Assembly (NCBI GenBank): GCA_947451875.1
Contig: CANGBE010000041.1
Location: 1-9,820, forward strand
Source of the DNA: Sphingomonadaceae bacterium
Lineage (GTDB): Bacteria > Pseudomonadota > Alphaproteobacteria > Sphingomonadales > Sphingomonadaceae
Direction of reading: 5' to 3'
Length of the DNA: 9,820 nucleotides
Positions 1-7,139 of this stretch are shown here, one piece after another. Each line of letters begins with the position of its first letter. The stretch's first letter is position 1. Made by a program: the position numbers and the translations under genes. The notes below the pieces were generated by a model. It did no database searches. It saw nothing but the letters and a program-made list of their open reading frames with translations, and was not told the DNA's origin.

Positions 1-538
1 CGATCACGACAGGACTGGCCTGCAGCGGCTCGAGCACGCCGCCGATGCCGGCGCCGCCCGAAATGTGCACACCTTTGCCAATCTGTGCGCAGGAGCCGAC
101 CGTCGCCCAGGTGTCGATCATAGTGCCTTCGCCGATGTGCGCGCCCAGATTGACGAAGCTCGGCATCAGCACCACGCCCTTGGCGATGAAGGCGCTGCGG
201 CGGACCACTGCACCCGGAACAACGCGGATTCCGGCGGTGCGGAAAGCGGCATCGTCCCAGCCGGTGAATTTCAGCGGCACTTTGTCAAAGGCTGGCGCAC
301 CGGCGGAGCCATATTCCATCACGCCATTGTCATTAAGGCGAAACGATAGCAGCACCGCCTTCTTAAGCCACTGGTTGACCTTCCAGCCACCTTGATCATC
401 TGGCTCAGCGACGCGCGCCTGACCGGAATCGAGTAGATCAAGTGCGGCATCGACGATCTTGCGAACGTCGGCGCTGGCCGGCGTTACGCTATCACGAGCT
501 TCAAAGGCGGCTTCGATCTGGGCTTCGAGGTCTGACAT
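1..538 (-). CDS. dapD: 2,3,4,5-tetrahydropyridine-2,6-dicarboxylate N-succinyltransferase (partial, C-terminus beyond window)
   Basis: DapD transfers succinyl from succinyl-CoA to tetrahydrodipicolinate, in the succinylase branch of diaminopimelate/lysine synthesis, in the cytoplasm. The visible 179 residues match the family closely: the N-terminal helical domain with GWKVNQWLKKAVLLSFRL (residues 51-68), then the start of the left-handed beta-helix with MPSFVNLGAHIGEGTMIDTW (125-144), WATVGSCAQIGKGVHISGG and GIGGVLEPLQASPVVI at the edge. Family members have about 275-285 residues, so roughly 100 C-terminal residues are missing because the window ends, not because the gene is broken. The start is ATG at 538-536; upstream there is only a weak GGGAAAG ribosome-binding site. 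The gene is divergent from the protease gene, with a 147-nt shared intergenic region (539-685) in which I see no convincing promoter pair. Identification is secure. Confidence 0.96.
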   Translation of the reverse strand, partial: MSDLEAQIEAAFEARDSVTPASADVRKIVDAALDLLDSGQARVAEPDDQGGWKVNQWLKKAVLLSFRLNDNGVMEYGSAGAPAFDKVPLKFTGWDDAAFRTAGIRVVPGAVVRRSAFIAKGVVLMPSFVNLGAHIGEGTMIDTWATVGSCAQIGKGVHISGGAGIGGVLEPLQASPVVI

Positions 539-674
539 CTGGGCTTTCCCGGGCAAAATGAGCAATTCCCGGCGCGCCTAGAGCGCGCACGCGCATCCGG
601 CAAGCGGTTCGACGAATACGGCTGGCATGGGATTTAGAATTGGGCAATGACTAAGGCTTAGGATCGGGACAGAA

Positions 675-680
675 AAGGAG
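675..680 (+). promoter_or_regulatory. Shine-Dalgarno that decides the protease start
   Basis: AAGGAG at 675-680 lies 5 nt before ATG 686. An in-frame GTG at 680 overlaps this site and so cannot use it; the ATG at 686 is therefore the better start. Confidence 0.75.
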
Positions 681-685
681 TGGGC

Positions 686-3007
686 ATGGTCGCAAAGTGC
701 TCCGCATTCAGACCGCGAAAGGCAATGCTGCGGGCAACCGCGCTCGCCTTGGTGCTTGCTCTGCAGGGCTGCGGGGATAGCGGCGGGGTTAGCTCAACAC
801 CTACCCCCACGCCACCGCCCACCCCGACTCCAAGCCCTACGCCTACACCTGCCGCCGTGTTAGATAGCAGCGAATATCGCCGCGCAACCGGACCCTCCCA
901 AGAAAATGTCATCCCCGCATGGCAGCTTGGCGCAACAGGGGCAGGGGTGACGCTCGCCATTATCGACAGCGGGATCGACACAGCCAACCCTGAATTTGCC
1001 GGACGGATTGCCGCCAGCTCTGCCGACCTTGCCGGCAGCCGCGGTCTGATAAACGCCGATTCCAGCCATGGAACGCAGGTCGCGCTGGCCGCTGCAGCTG
1101 CGCGAGACGGGACTGGGATCGTCGGCATTGCCTATGGTGCAACGATCCAGATGCTGCGGGTGGATGATCCCGGTTCCTGCGCGAAAGCCGACGGATGCTC
1201 GTTCTTCGATTCGAAGATTGCCGCTGGGATTGATGCTGCGGTTACTGGCGGGGCAAAGGTGATCAACCTGTCGCTAGGGGGATCGCCGCCAAACCAGACA
1301 GTAGTCAATGCCGTGGCCCGCGCTGCGGTAGCTGGGGTAGTGATCGTGGTTTCAGCCGGAAACGACGGCGTTTCGAGCACGACAAACCCCGATACTTTTG
1401 CCGTGGGTTTAAGGGCTGCGGGCAACGGCAATGTTATCATCGCCGGATCGGTGGGCGATACCAACACCATCTCCAGCTTCTCCAACGAGGCGGGGAGCGA
1501 GCAGCAGTGGTATCTGATGGCGCGCGGGGAACGCGTTTGCTGCGTCTATGAAAACGGTGCGATCAAGGTAACTGTAACGAACGGCCAGAACTTTGTGACC
1601 GTGGTTTCCGGTACCAGCTTTTCTGCCCCGCAGATCACCGGCGCGGTCGCGCTGCTGCGGCAGTATTTTCCTAATCTCACCGCCGTGCAGGTTGTCGACC
1701 TGTTGCTTCGCACCGCCACAGATCTGGGAGCGGCGGGGGCCGATACGATCTATGGCCGGGGGTTGATGAACATTGGCGCGGCCTTTGCCCCGCAAGGCTC
1801 AGCCAGTCTGGCGGGCAACAGCTCTGCGTTGTTATCGCTTTCGGGCGGATCGCTGGTCACTTCGGCAGCGATGGGCGACGCGGTGAAGCGGTCTGCGCTG
1901 CAGGCCGTCATTCTCGATGCCTACAACCGCGCCTACACGGTCGACCTTGGGCTGAAGAACGCGCAGATATCGCCTCGGCTGACCTCGGCGCTGATGGGGC
2001 GCGGGTATGTGGCCACGGGCGATATAGGCGGGCTGTCTTTGGCCTTTTCGCTCGATCACTCCGCGCCGAACCAGCCCTTGCACCTCAGCCAGCAGGATGC
2101 GCGGGCTGCGCGGGTTCTGGCGGCAAAGGTTCTCGCGCATCTCTCACCGCAGGCGCTCATGGGCTTTACCTATGACATGGGGGCAGAGGACATGGTCAGG
2201 CAGATGCAGGGTCAGAGCGGTCCGGCATTCATGATAGCCGTCGATCCCGCCGATGACATCGGCTTTGCCCGCCGAAGCATGACAGCGATGGCTCTGAATT
2301 ACCGTGTGGGCGGCTGGGGGCTGACTGCCCATTCCGAAAGCGGACGGGTTTCGCCGGGAACGATCGAGCAGTGGACGAGCGGGCCGTTCTCGCCGCGCGG
2401 GCATGACCGGTATTTCCGCTTTGGCCTGTCCGCCGACCGCCACTTCGGCCCAGTGCAGATGAGCCTTGGTGCAGCGTGGCTGCGTGAAGATCGCACTATT
2501 CTTGGCGCGCAGCTGGCTTCTGGCCTTGGCGGCAATGGCGCGAACTCTGTCTTTGTCGATGCAAGCGCGGGCGTTGATCTTGGTCCTCGCTGGCGTATGG
2601 GCGCATCGGCGCGGCAGGGCTGGACGCGGGCGCGGACGGGCGGAACGCTGGCCGACGGATCCAGCTTTGCCAGCAATGCCTGGGCGCTTGATCTATCGCG
2701 CTCAGGCCTGTTCCAGCGGGGAGACAGCCTGTCTTTCCGCATTTCGCAGCCGCTCAGGGTCAGCAATGGCGGGCTCAGCTTTGTGCTGCCGACGAGCTAC
2801 AGCTATGAAACGCTGGGCGTCGGCCAATCGCTGCGCCGCGTGAACCTCTCGCCCAAAGGCCGCGAGATTGATCGCGAGCTGGCATGGCGCGGGATGCTGG
2901 GCGGCGGCACGATCACCGCGAGCCTCTATCTCCGCAGTGATCCCGGCCACTATGCCGATGTGCCTGACGATTACGGGCTGGGGCTGAGCTGGGGTGTGGA
3001 TTTCTGA
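686..3007 (+). CDS. Subtilisin-like (S8) serine protease, lipoprotein-type, with probable autotransporter beta-barrel
   Basis: A 773-residue secreted endopeptidase. Residues 1-29 form a signal peptide ending in a lipobox-like LQGC (lipidated Cys29 predicted). A Pro/Thr linker, PTPTPPPTPTPSPTPTP, follows at 39-55. The S8 domain spans about 75-370, with the complete triad: Asp94 in LAIIDSGID, His128 in SSHGTQ, Ser311 in SGTSFSAP; the oxyanion Asn226 is in VVSAGNDG. From about 430 to the end the sequence is rich in alternating polar/hydrophobic strands and ends YGLGLSWGVDF, with a terminal aromatic residue typical of outer-membrane barrels. I infer an autotransporter-type translocator, although no barrel family was confirmed. 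Known relatives of this architecture are the lipoprotein autotransporter proteases SphB1 (Bordetella) and NalP (Neisseria), which process other surface proteins. A cysteine pair (near 165 and 171) and a Cys-Cys (285-286) lie inside the protease domain. It stands alone on the strand, 63 nt before the next gene. The protease call is certain; the barrel and surface anchoring are likely. Confidence 0.9.
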   Translation: MVAKCSAFRPRKAMLRATALALVLALQGCGDSGGVSSTPTPTPPPTPTPSPTPTPAAVLDSSEYRRATGPSQENVIPAWQLGATGAGVTLAIIDSGIDTANPEFAGRIAASSADLAGSRGLINADSSHGTQVALAAAAARDGTGIVGIAYGATIQMLRVDDPGSCAKADGCSFFDSKIAAGIDAAVTGGAKVINLSLGGSPPNQTVVNAVARAAVAGVVIVVSAGNDGVSSTTNPDTFAVGLRAAGNGNVIIAGSVGDTNTISSFSNEAGSEQQWYLMARGERVCCVYENGAIKVTVTNGQNFVTVVSGTSFSAPQITGAVALLRQYFPNLTAVQVVDLLLRTATDLGAAGADTIYGRGLMNIGAAFAPQGSASLAGNSSALLSLSGGSLVTSAAMGDAVKRSALQAVILDAYNRAYTVDLGLKNAQISPRLTSALMGRGYVATGDIGGLSLAFSLDHSAPNQPLHLSQQDARAARVLAAKVLAHLSPQALMGFTYDMGAEDMVRQMQGQSGPAFMIAVDPADDIGFARRSMTAMALNYRVGGWGLTAHSESGRVSPGTIEQWTSGPFSPRGHDRYFRFGLSADRHFGPVQMSLGAAWLREDRTILGAQLASGLGGNGANSVFVDASAGVDLGPRWRMGASARQGWTRARTGGTLADGSSFASNAWALDLSRSGLFQRGDSLSFRISQPLRVSNGGLSFVLPTSYSYETLGVGQSLRRVNLSPKGREIDRELAWRGMLGGGTITASLYLRSDPGHYADVPDDYGLGLSWGVDF

Positions 3008-3070
3008 CACGTCTCGCCAGCTTGCGCTGCCCCTAATCCTTCGCCAATCTCGACGCCAGAGGAGAAGCCC

Positions 3071-3991
3071 ATGGATATCGCCAGCCTGTTTTCGCTGCAG
3101 GGCCGCACTGCGCTTGTAACCGGCGGATCGCGCGGGATCGGGCGGATGATCGCCGAGGGCTTTCTTGGCGCAGGTGCGGCGCGGGTTTATATCACCGCGC
3201 GCAAGGTCGCCGAGGTGGAGGCGACCGCGGCGGAACTGGGCGAGCGGTGCATTGCCCTGCCGGGCGACATCGCCACGATGGCCGGGATCGAGGCACTGGT
3301 TGCAGAGGTTTCAGCGCGCGAGGAAAGCCTTGATATTCTGGTCAACAATGCCGGTGTCGCATGGGGCGCACCCTTCGACATCTTACCCGAGGACGGCTGG
3401 GACAAGGTGATGGACCTTAACGTCAAGACGCCGTTCTACCTCACCCAGAAACTCGCCCCGCTGCTGCGCAAGGCGGCAAGTGCGGCGCAGCCCGCCAAGG
3501 TGATCATGATCGCCTCGGTCGATGGCATCCGGCTCAATCCGTGGGAAACCTATCCCTATCAGGCGAGCAAGGCGGCGCTGATCCACCTCACCCGGCGCAT
3601 GGCGGCGCGGCTGGCATCTGAGCATATCGCCGTCACCGGCATCGCGCCGGGCATGTTCGCCAGCAAAATGAACCGCGCCGCCGACCACGCGCCAAACAAG
3701 GTCGCCAAGCAGATCCCGATTGGCCGTGTTGGCGCGGACGAAGACATGGCTGCCGCAGCCATCTACCTCGCCAGCCGGGCGGGGGACTATGTGGTGGGCG
3801 AAACGATCACCGTTGATGGTGGCTGGGTGAATGCCTGGTTGCCGGGGGATTTTGTTGGGCCTGGCGGAGAGCAGCCTACCCCATCAACCCGCGCACAAAC
3901 CCGATCAGCCCGGTCTGCCGCTGCAGCCGCATCCGCTCCGCCGCCAGAATCTGCACCACCTTGGCGAAACACACATCGATGTCATCGTTGA
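3071..3991 (+). CDS. Short-chain dehydrogenase/reductase (SDR), with C-terminal tail antisense to gmk
   Basis: Classical SDR with a Rossmann fold using NAD(P)H. The nucleotide motif TGGSRGIG is at 17-24, NNAG at 92-95, and the catalytic tetrad is Asn117, Ser149, Tyr163 and Lys167 (YQASK). The end of the normal fold is visible as GETITVDGGW near 243-252. The family is RhlG-like in its wording (MDIASLFSLQGRTALVTGG, NPWETYPYQASKAALIHLT), but the substrate cannot be read from sequence. Start ATG 3071 has AGGAG 6 nt upstream. Relatives stop at about 250-260 residues; this one has 306. Residues 258-306 are low-complexity (Pro, Ala, Ser, Arg), and residues from about 269 on are encoded antisense to the last 116 nt of gmk. 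The tail therefore looks like read-through after loss of the ancestral stop, not a domain. No terminator is seen between the convergent genes. Confidence 0.92.
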   Translation: MDIASLFSLQGRTALVTGGSRGIGRMIAEGFLGAGAARVYITARKVAEVEATAAELGERCIALPGDIATMAGIEALVAEVSAREESLDILVNNAGVAWGAPFDILPEDGWDKVMDLNVKTPFYLTQKLAPLLRKAASAAQPAKVIMIASVDGIRLNPWETYPYQASKAALIHLTRRMAARLASEHIAVTGIAPGMFASKMNRAADHAPNKVAKQIPIGRVGADEDMAAAAIYLASRAGDYVVGETITVDGGWVNAWLPGDFVGPGGEQPTPSTRAQTRSARSAAAAASAPPPESAPPWRNTHRCHR

Positions 3992-4511
3992 CCACGACAT
4001 AGTCATAGCCATCCCAGTGGCTGATCTCGCCGCGGGCGCGGTCCATACGGGCTTTGATCACTTCGGCGCTGTCAGTCCCGCGGCCATTGAGGCGGCGTTG
4101 CAGTTCGTCAATGCTCGGCGGGAGCAGGAACACGCGGACGACGTCCTGCTGGTCCTTCTGGTAAAGCTGCTGGGTGCCCTGCCAGTCGATGTCGAACAGG
4201 AAGTCCTGTCCCGCCTTAAGTCCTGCACGGATATGGGCCTTGGGCGTGCCATAGCCGTGGCCGAATACCGTGGCCCATTCGTAGAATTCGTCGTCGGCGA
4301 CCATGCGATCGTATTCTGCCTGATCGACGAAGTAGTAGTCCTTGCCGTCGACCTCACCGGGCCGCATCGGGCGGGTGGTTACCGAAACCGAGAGCTTGAT
4401 CTCGCCATCTTCGGCGAGCAGCCGCCGGGCAATGGTGGTCTTTCCCGCGCCCGAGGGCGAGGAGAGGATGAACATCAGGCCGCGGCGGTGCAGGGCGTCC
4501 GCGCCGCTCAC
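3876..4511 (-). CDS. gmk: Guanylate kinase
   Basis: Catalyses ATP + GMP to ADP + GDP, an essential cytoplasmic nucleotide step. The P-loop SPSGAGKT is at residues 18-25; GMP-binding segments SVSVTTRPMRPGE (41-53), GKDYYFV, EWATVFGHGYGTP and FDIDWQGTQQL follow, with the lid and adenine-binding region in VFLLPPSIDELQRRLNGRG. Its length of 211 residues is usual. The start is GTG at 4511-4509, which overlaps the stop of the upstream gene by 4 nt (GTGA), suggesting translational coupling; an ATG at residue 13 would leave only a few residues before the P-loop and is less likely. It is the last gene of sspB-unknown-gmk. Its 3' end overlaps the convergent SDR gene by 116 nt. Confidence 0.96.
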   Translation of the reverse strand: MSGADALHRRGLMFILSSPSGAGKTTIARRLLAEDGEIKLSVSVTTRPMRPGEVDGKDYYFVDQAEYDRMVADDEFYEWATVFGHGYGTPKAHIRAGLKAGQDFLFDIDWQGTQQLYQKDQQDVVRVFLLPPSIDELQRRLNGRGTDSAEVIKARMDRARGEISHWDGYDYVVVNDDIDVCFAKVVQILAAERMRLQRQTGLIGFVRGLMG

Positions 4512-4798
4512 TTACCCTCATCCTTCACAGGTGCCAGCAGTGGCGATTCCACTTGCGCCTCGGCGATGATCTTCTTGGCCTTGCGCTTGTCATGCAGCGT
4601 CTTGGCGATCAGCCCGCCGGTGACGACGATTGCACCGGGCACCGACCTTGTGGCAATCCGAATTAACGCGGCACCAGCAATCTTGCCTAGCAGGCTGCTC
4701 TTGCCTTTGGGCACTGCCGAATCGATCCGGCCGACGGCGTGGTTAAGCAGTTTGCCGCCGCTCTGGCGGGCGATCTTGGTCAGCAGGCTGTCGGCCAT
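4508..4798 (-). CDS. Unknown 96-residue protein between sspB and gmk
   Basis: I do not recognise a named family. The protein is basic: an N-terminal stretch MADSLLTKIARQSGGKLLNH, then a hydrophobic, glycine-rich segment around 38-65 with AIVVTGGLIAKTL, which could be one membrane helix or an amphipathic anchor, then a charged DKRKAKK cluster and an acidic tail. It has no signal peptide or cysteines. Translation is supported by a strong Shine-Dalgarno (GGAGG at 4810-4806, 7 nt before ATG 4798), a 12-nt gap from sspB, and the 4-nt overlap with gmk. The gene is real with good confidence; a role at the inner membrane is only a guess. Confidence 0.8.
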   Translation of the reverse strand: MADSLLTKIARQSGGKLLNHAVGRIDSAVPKGKSSLLGKIAGAALIRIATRSVPGAIVVTGGLIAKTLHDKRKAKKIIAEAQVESPLLAPVKDEGK

Positions 4799-4810
4799 GG
4801 GAATGCCTCC

Positions 4811-5305
4811 CTACTTCTTGCGCCCGAAATCAACCGAAACGACGTTTGAGCCATCCTCGGTGCGAACAGCGGGATCGCTGCTGGCGGGCGAATCATTCTC
4901 GGCATCTTCGTGCGGTTCCGGGGCGAGATCGGCGACGGTCGCCTGGAATTGCAGCCCGAAATCAACCGCCGGATCAACAAATGCGGTGATCGCCGCATAG
5001 GGAATGACCAACTTGGCAGGAACCTGATTGAAGGTGAGGCCGACCGAGAAATGGTCGTCCTCAACCACCAGATCCCAGAATTTGTTCTGCAGGACGATGG
5101 TCATCTCGTCGGGGAAACGCTCGCGCAGATGGGTGGGAATGCTGACATCCGCCGCGCCGGTCTTGAAAGTGATGTAGAAGTGGTGGTTGCCCGGCAGAAC
5201 GCTGCCTTCGGCGACAACCTGGCCCAGCACCCGGCCCACTACGGCGCGCAGCGCCTCTTGCACGATTTCGTCATAGGGGATCAGGCTGTCAGGTGCATCG
5301 GTCAT
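4811..5305 (-). CDS. sspB: SspB-family ClpXP protease adaptor
   Basis: SspB delivers ssrA-tagged and other substrates to the ClpXP protease in the cytoplasm. The 164 residues show the substrate-binding fold with HHFYITFKTG (41-50), IPTHLRERFPDEMTIVLQ (56-73), FWDLVVEDDHFSVGLTFN and KLVIPYAAITAFVDP. A disordered acidic linker follows (about 128-152), and the tail NVVSVDFGRKK corresponds in position to the ClpX-binding (XB) tail of alphaproteobacterial SspB. Start ATG 5305 is chosen because MTDAPDSLIPYDE fits the family N-terminus; an in-frame ATG at 5350 would add 15 residues of low-complexity sequence without a family match. It is the first gene of the minus-strand operon with the unknown protein and gmk. 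Confidence 0.92.
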   Translation of the reverse strand: MTDAPDSLIPYDEIVQEALRAVVGRVLGQVVAEGSVLPGNHHFYITFKTGAADVSIPTHLRERFPDEMTIVLQNKFWDLVVEDDHFSVGLTFNQVPAKLVIPYAAITAFVDPAVDFGLQFQATVADLAPEPHEDAENDSPASSDPAVRTEDGSNVVSVDFGRKK

Positions 5306-5385
5306 GATGGCTCTCAAGTGGCGTGGGGGGGCGCGAGGGTCAAGGGGCAATTCCCGAGCATGACAGGGGATTGTGGAAACCTTAT

Positions 5386-5532
5386 TTCACGCGGAGGCGC
5401 GGAGGCGCGGAGGAGAAAGCATTCGCCGCGGGCGCTTTGGCGCTATGACTGGCTGGGTTTATGGCGAGGCTTGATTGATATTCGGCAAAGCCGCGAGGGT
5501 AAATCCTCCGCGTCTCCGCGCCTCCGCGTGAA
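5386..5532. repeat. Long inverted repeat with 29-nt arms (GCGGAGGC type)
   Basis: The arms at 5386-5414 and 5504-5532 match as inverted copies at 28 of 29 positions, separated by 89 nt. The left arm begins TTCAC and continues as three 8-nt units, GCGGAGGC twice and GCGGAGGA once. It sits in the divergent gap between sspB and hisB. The arms resemble GC-rich repeats seen in sphingomonad genomes, probably a non-coding mobile or miniature palindromic element. I see no ORF inside. Confidence 0.85.
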
Positions 5533-5547
5533 CCCTATCAACTCACG

Positions 5548-5575
5548 TTGATTCCCGCCCCATCCCGTCTATAGG
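5548..5575 (+). promoter_or_regulatory. Candidate housekeeping promoter for hisB
   Basis: TTGATT (5548-5553), a 16-nt spacer and TATAGG (5570-5575) resemble -35/-10 boxes. Transcription would begin near 5582, giving a leader of about 20 nt before ATG 5601. It would lie just outside the inverted repeat. This is a pattern match only. Confidence 0.4.
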
Positions 5576-5600
5576 CGCGGGGCAACAAGGATTGAATCCC

Positions 5601-6218
5601 ATGCGCACTGCTTCGATCACCCGCAAGACTGCCGAAACCGACATCGCGGTTGCCGTGAACCTTGATGGCACTGGCGCCTATGACGTTTCCACCGGGATCG
5701 GTTTTCTCGATCACATGATCGAACAGTTCAGCCGCCACTCGCTGATCGACATTACCTGCAAGATCAACGGCGATCTGCACGTTGACCAGCACCACACCAC
5801 CGAAGACAGCGCGATCGCCATCGGCCAGTGCATCGTTCAGGCGCTGGGCGACAAGGCCGGGATCGGGCGTTACGGCATGGCCTATTCGCCGATGGATGAA
5901 GTGCTGGCACGCGTTGTGCTCGATGTATCGGGGCGGCCCTGGCTGGTGTGGAATGCCAAGTTCACGCAAGAGCGGCTGGGCGAAATGGATACCGAGCTGT
6001 TCCAGCACTGGTTCCACTCGATCGCGCAGGCCATTGGCCTGACGCTGCACATCGAGCTGCTTTATGGTGAGAACAATCACCACATCATCGAAGGCATTTT
6101 CAAAGGCTTCGCCCGCGCCATGCGGCAGGCGGTAGAGCTTGATCCGCGCAAGGGCGGGGCGATCCCCAGCACCAAGGGTGTGTTGGGCAGCGGCTCGCTG
6201 GATGATGCCAAGGCCTGA
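5601..6218 (+). CDS. hisB: Imidazoleglycerol-phosphate dehydratase
   Basis: Dehydrates imidazole-glycerol phosphate to imidazole-acetol phosphate in histidine synthesis; the enzyme is manganese-dependent and cytoplasmic. Its 205 residues match the monofunctional family. Metal-binding motifs are FLDHM (35-39), the duplicated HHTTED (64-69) and ENNHHIIEG with His160-His161; the end has the usual DPRKGGAIPSTKGVL. ATG 5601 is chosen with AAGG at 5587-5590; an in-frame TTG at 5592 lies too close to that site. It is the first gene of the his cluster, and there is no phosphatase fusion as in enterobacterial HisB. Confidence 0.97.
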   Translation: MRTASITRKTAETDIAVAVNLDGTGAYDVSTGIGFLDHMIEQFSRHSLIDITCKINGDLHVDQHHTTEDSAIAIGQCIVQALGDKAGIGRYGMAYSPMDEVLARVVLDVSGRPWLVWNAKFTQERLGEMDTELFQHWFHSIAQAIGLTLHIELLYGENNHHIIEGIFKGFARAMRQAVELDPRKGGAIPSTKGVLGSGSLDDAKA

Positions 6219-6248
6219 CATGCCTGCCATTTTTGCCATTTCCAACCC

Positions 6249-6334
6249 CGTCACCCCGGACTTGATCCGGGGTCCCGCTTCCCGCGCTGCGTCGACGAAG
6301 AAAAGCGGGATCCCGGGTCAAGCCCGGGATGACG
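6249..6334. repeat. Paired inverted REP-like hairpins between hisB and hisH
   Basis: Two 32-nt units (6249-6280 and 6303-6334) face each other and match as inverted copies at 28 of 32 positions. Each contains its own perfect 8-bp hairpin with a 5-nt loop: ACCCCGGA/TCCGGGGT around CTTGA on the left, ATCCCGGG/CCCGGGAT around TCAAG on the right. The four differences between the units form two compensated base pairs. This is the organisation of REP/BIME elements. It fills most of the 143-nt hisB-hisH gap. Confidence 0.85.
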
Positions 6335-6361
6335 AAGAGACTGGCGAGGAGCTTGTGTCTC

Positions 6362-6991
6362 ATGGCTGAGATTGTCGCCCTCGTCGATTATGGCGCGGGG
6401 AACCTGCACTCGGTCGCCAATGCGCTGAAGGCTGCGGGCTGCGACGGGGTGACGGTGACCGTCGACCCATCCGTCGTGCGCGCGGCAGACCGGATCGTGC
6501 TGCCCGGTGTCGGCAACTTCAAGGCCTGCGCGGAAAGCCTGCGCGCCATTCCTCACCTGATCGAGGCGATGGAAGAGCGCGTGCTGATTGGGGCTGCGCC
6601 GTTCCTCGGCATCTGCGTCGGCATGCAACTGCTGGCGAGCCGCGGGGTGGAGCATGGCATCACGCAAGGGCTCGGCTGGATTCCCGGCGAGGTCCGGCTG
6701 ATTGAGCCCGCCGATCCTGCGATCAAGATTCCGCACATGGGCTGGAACGATGTCGCGCTGCCATCTCATGGCCCCGGCGCTGATGTGCTTGATCCGGGCG
6801 AGGCTTATTTCCTGCATTCGTATCACTTCGTCCCCGAAGACGGCCATATGATCGCTGCGATGACCGATCACGGCGGCGGCATCGTTGCGGCGGTGGCGCG
6901 GGATAATCTGGTCGGCGTGCAGTTTCACCCTGAGAAAAGCCAGTCCTACGGGCTGGAAACGTTAGCGAGGTTTTTGCAATGGAAACCGTGA
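6362..6991 (+). CDS. hisH: Imidazole glycerol phosphate synthase, glutaminase subunit
   Basis: HisH hydrolyses glutamine and channels ammonia to HisF, which makes imidazole-glycerol phosphate and AICAR. It is a class I amidotransferase of 209 residues with DYGAGNLHSV (9-18), the LPGVGNF oxyanion-strand region (48-53), the nucleophile Cys85 in GICVGMQLL, and His189 and Glu191 in QFHPEKSQ completing the triad. Start ATG 6362 has GAGGAG at 6346-6351, 10 nt upstream; an earlier in-frame ATG at 6329 falls inside the REP unit and would add 11 unconserved residues. The stop at 6989-6991 directly abuts the repeat element before hisA. Confidence 0.97.
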   Translation: MAEIVALVDYGAGNLHSVANALKAAGCDGVTVTVDPSVVRAADRIVLPGVGNFKACAESLRAIPHLIEAMEERVLIGAAPFLGICVGMQLLASRGVEHGITQGLGWIPGEVRLIEPADPAIKIPHMGWNDVALPSHGPGADVLDPGEAYFLHSYHFVPEDGHMIAAMTDHGGGIVAAVARDNLVGVQFHPEKSQSYGLETLARFLQWKP

Positions 6992-7139
6992 AATTCCTCC
7001 TCGGAACGGGGAGGGGGACCAGCGCAGCTGGTGGAGGGGCACGTGCGAGTGTTCACTCCGGTGAGGTCATGAACACTTGCCTGTACCCCTCCACCCCGCC
7101 GCTTCGCGTCGCGGTCCCCCTCCCCTGCAGGGAGGTATT
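6992..7139. repeat. Palindromic intergenic element, copy 1 (hisH-hisA)
   Basis: This 148-nt element fills the whole gap between the hisH stop and the hisA start. Its ends are inverted: it begins AATTCCTCC and ends GGAGGTATT. Inside are long complementary arms (GGGGAGGGGGACC and GGTCCCCCTCCCC), each with its own small hairpin, for example ACCAGC-GCA-GCTGGT on the left. In the middle, AGTGTTCA and TGAACACT form a further 8-bp inverted pair. It is closely related to the element at 7884-8025. Confidence 0.85.
7130..7135 (+). promoter_or_regulatory. hisA Shine-Dalgarno supplied by the repeat element end
   Basis: GGGAGG ends 4 nt before ATG 7140 and is part of the terminal inverted repeat of the preceding element. 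Confidence 0.7.

Noticed and set aside
45..395. Plus-strand open frames over the left edge
   Set aside because: Antisense to dapD, whose family match is unambiguous.
680..685. GTG start for the protease
   Set aside because: It overlaps its own AAGGAG site, whereas ATG 686 has proper spacing.
3831..5000. 389-codon open frame on the plus strand
   Set aside because: It lies antisense to gmk, the unknown gene and most of sspB, all of which have clear family motifs and spacing; the product is low-complexity with no recognisable domain. It is an open frame caused by high GC.
5386..5532. Possible CRISPR array or tandem repeat locus
   Set aside because: Only two arms in opposite orientation, with no series of direct repeats with spacers.
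5538..6254. 238-codon open frame antisense to hisB
   Set aside because: hisB has full motifs and length; the antisense product shows no family features.
6251..6928. 225-codon open frame antisense to hisH
   Set aside because: Shadow of hisH that also covers the REP hairpins; no domain seen.
7077..7139. Upstream extension of hisA
   Set aside because: The added residues would be encoded by the repeat element, and family members begin at the MIVFPAID-type N-terminus.
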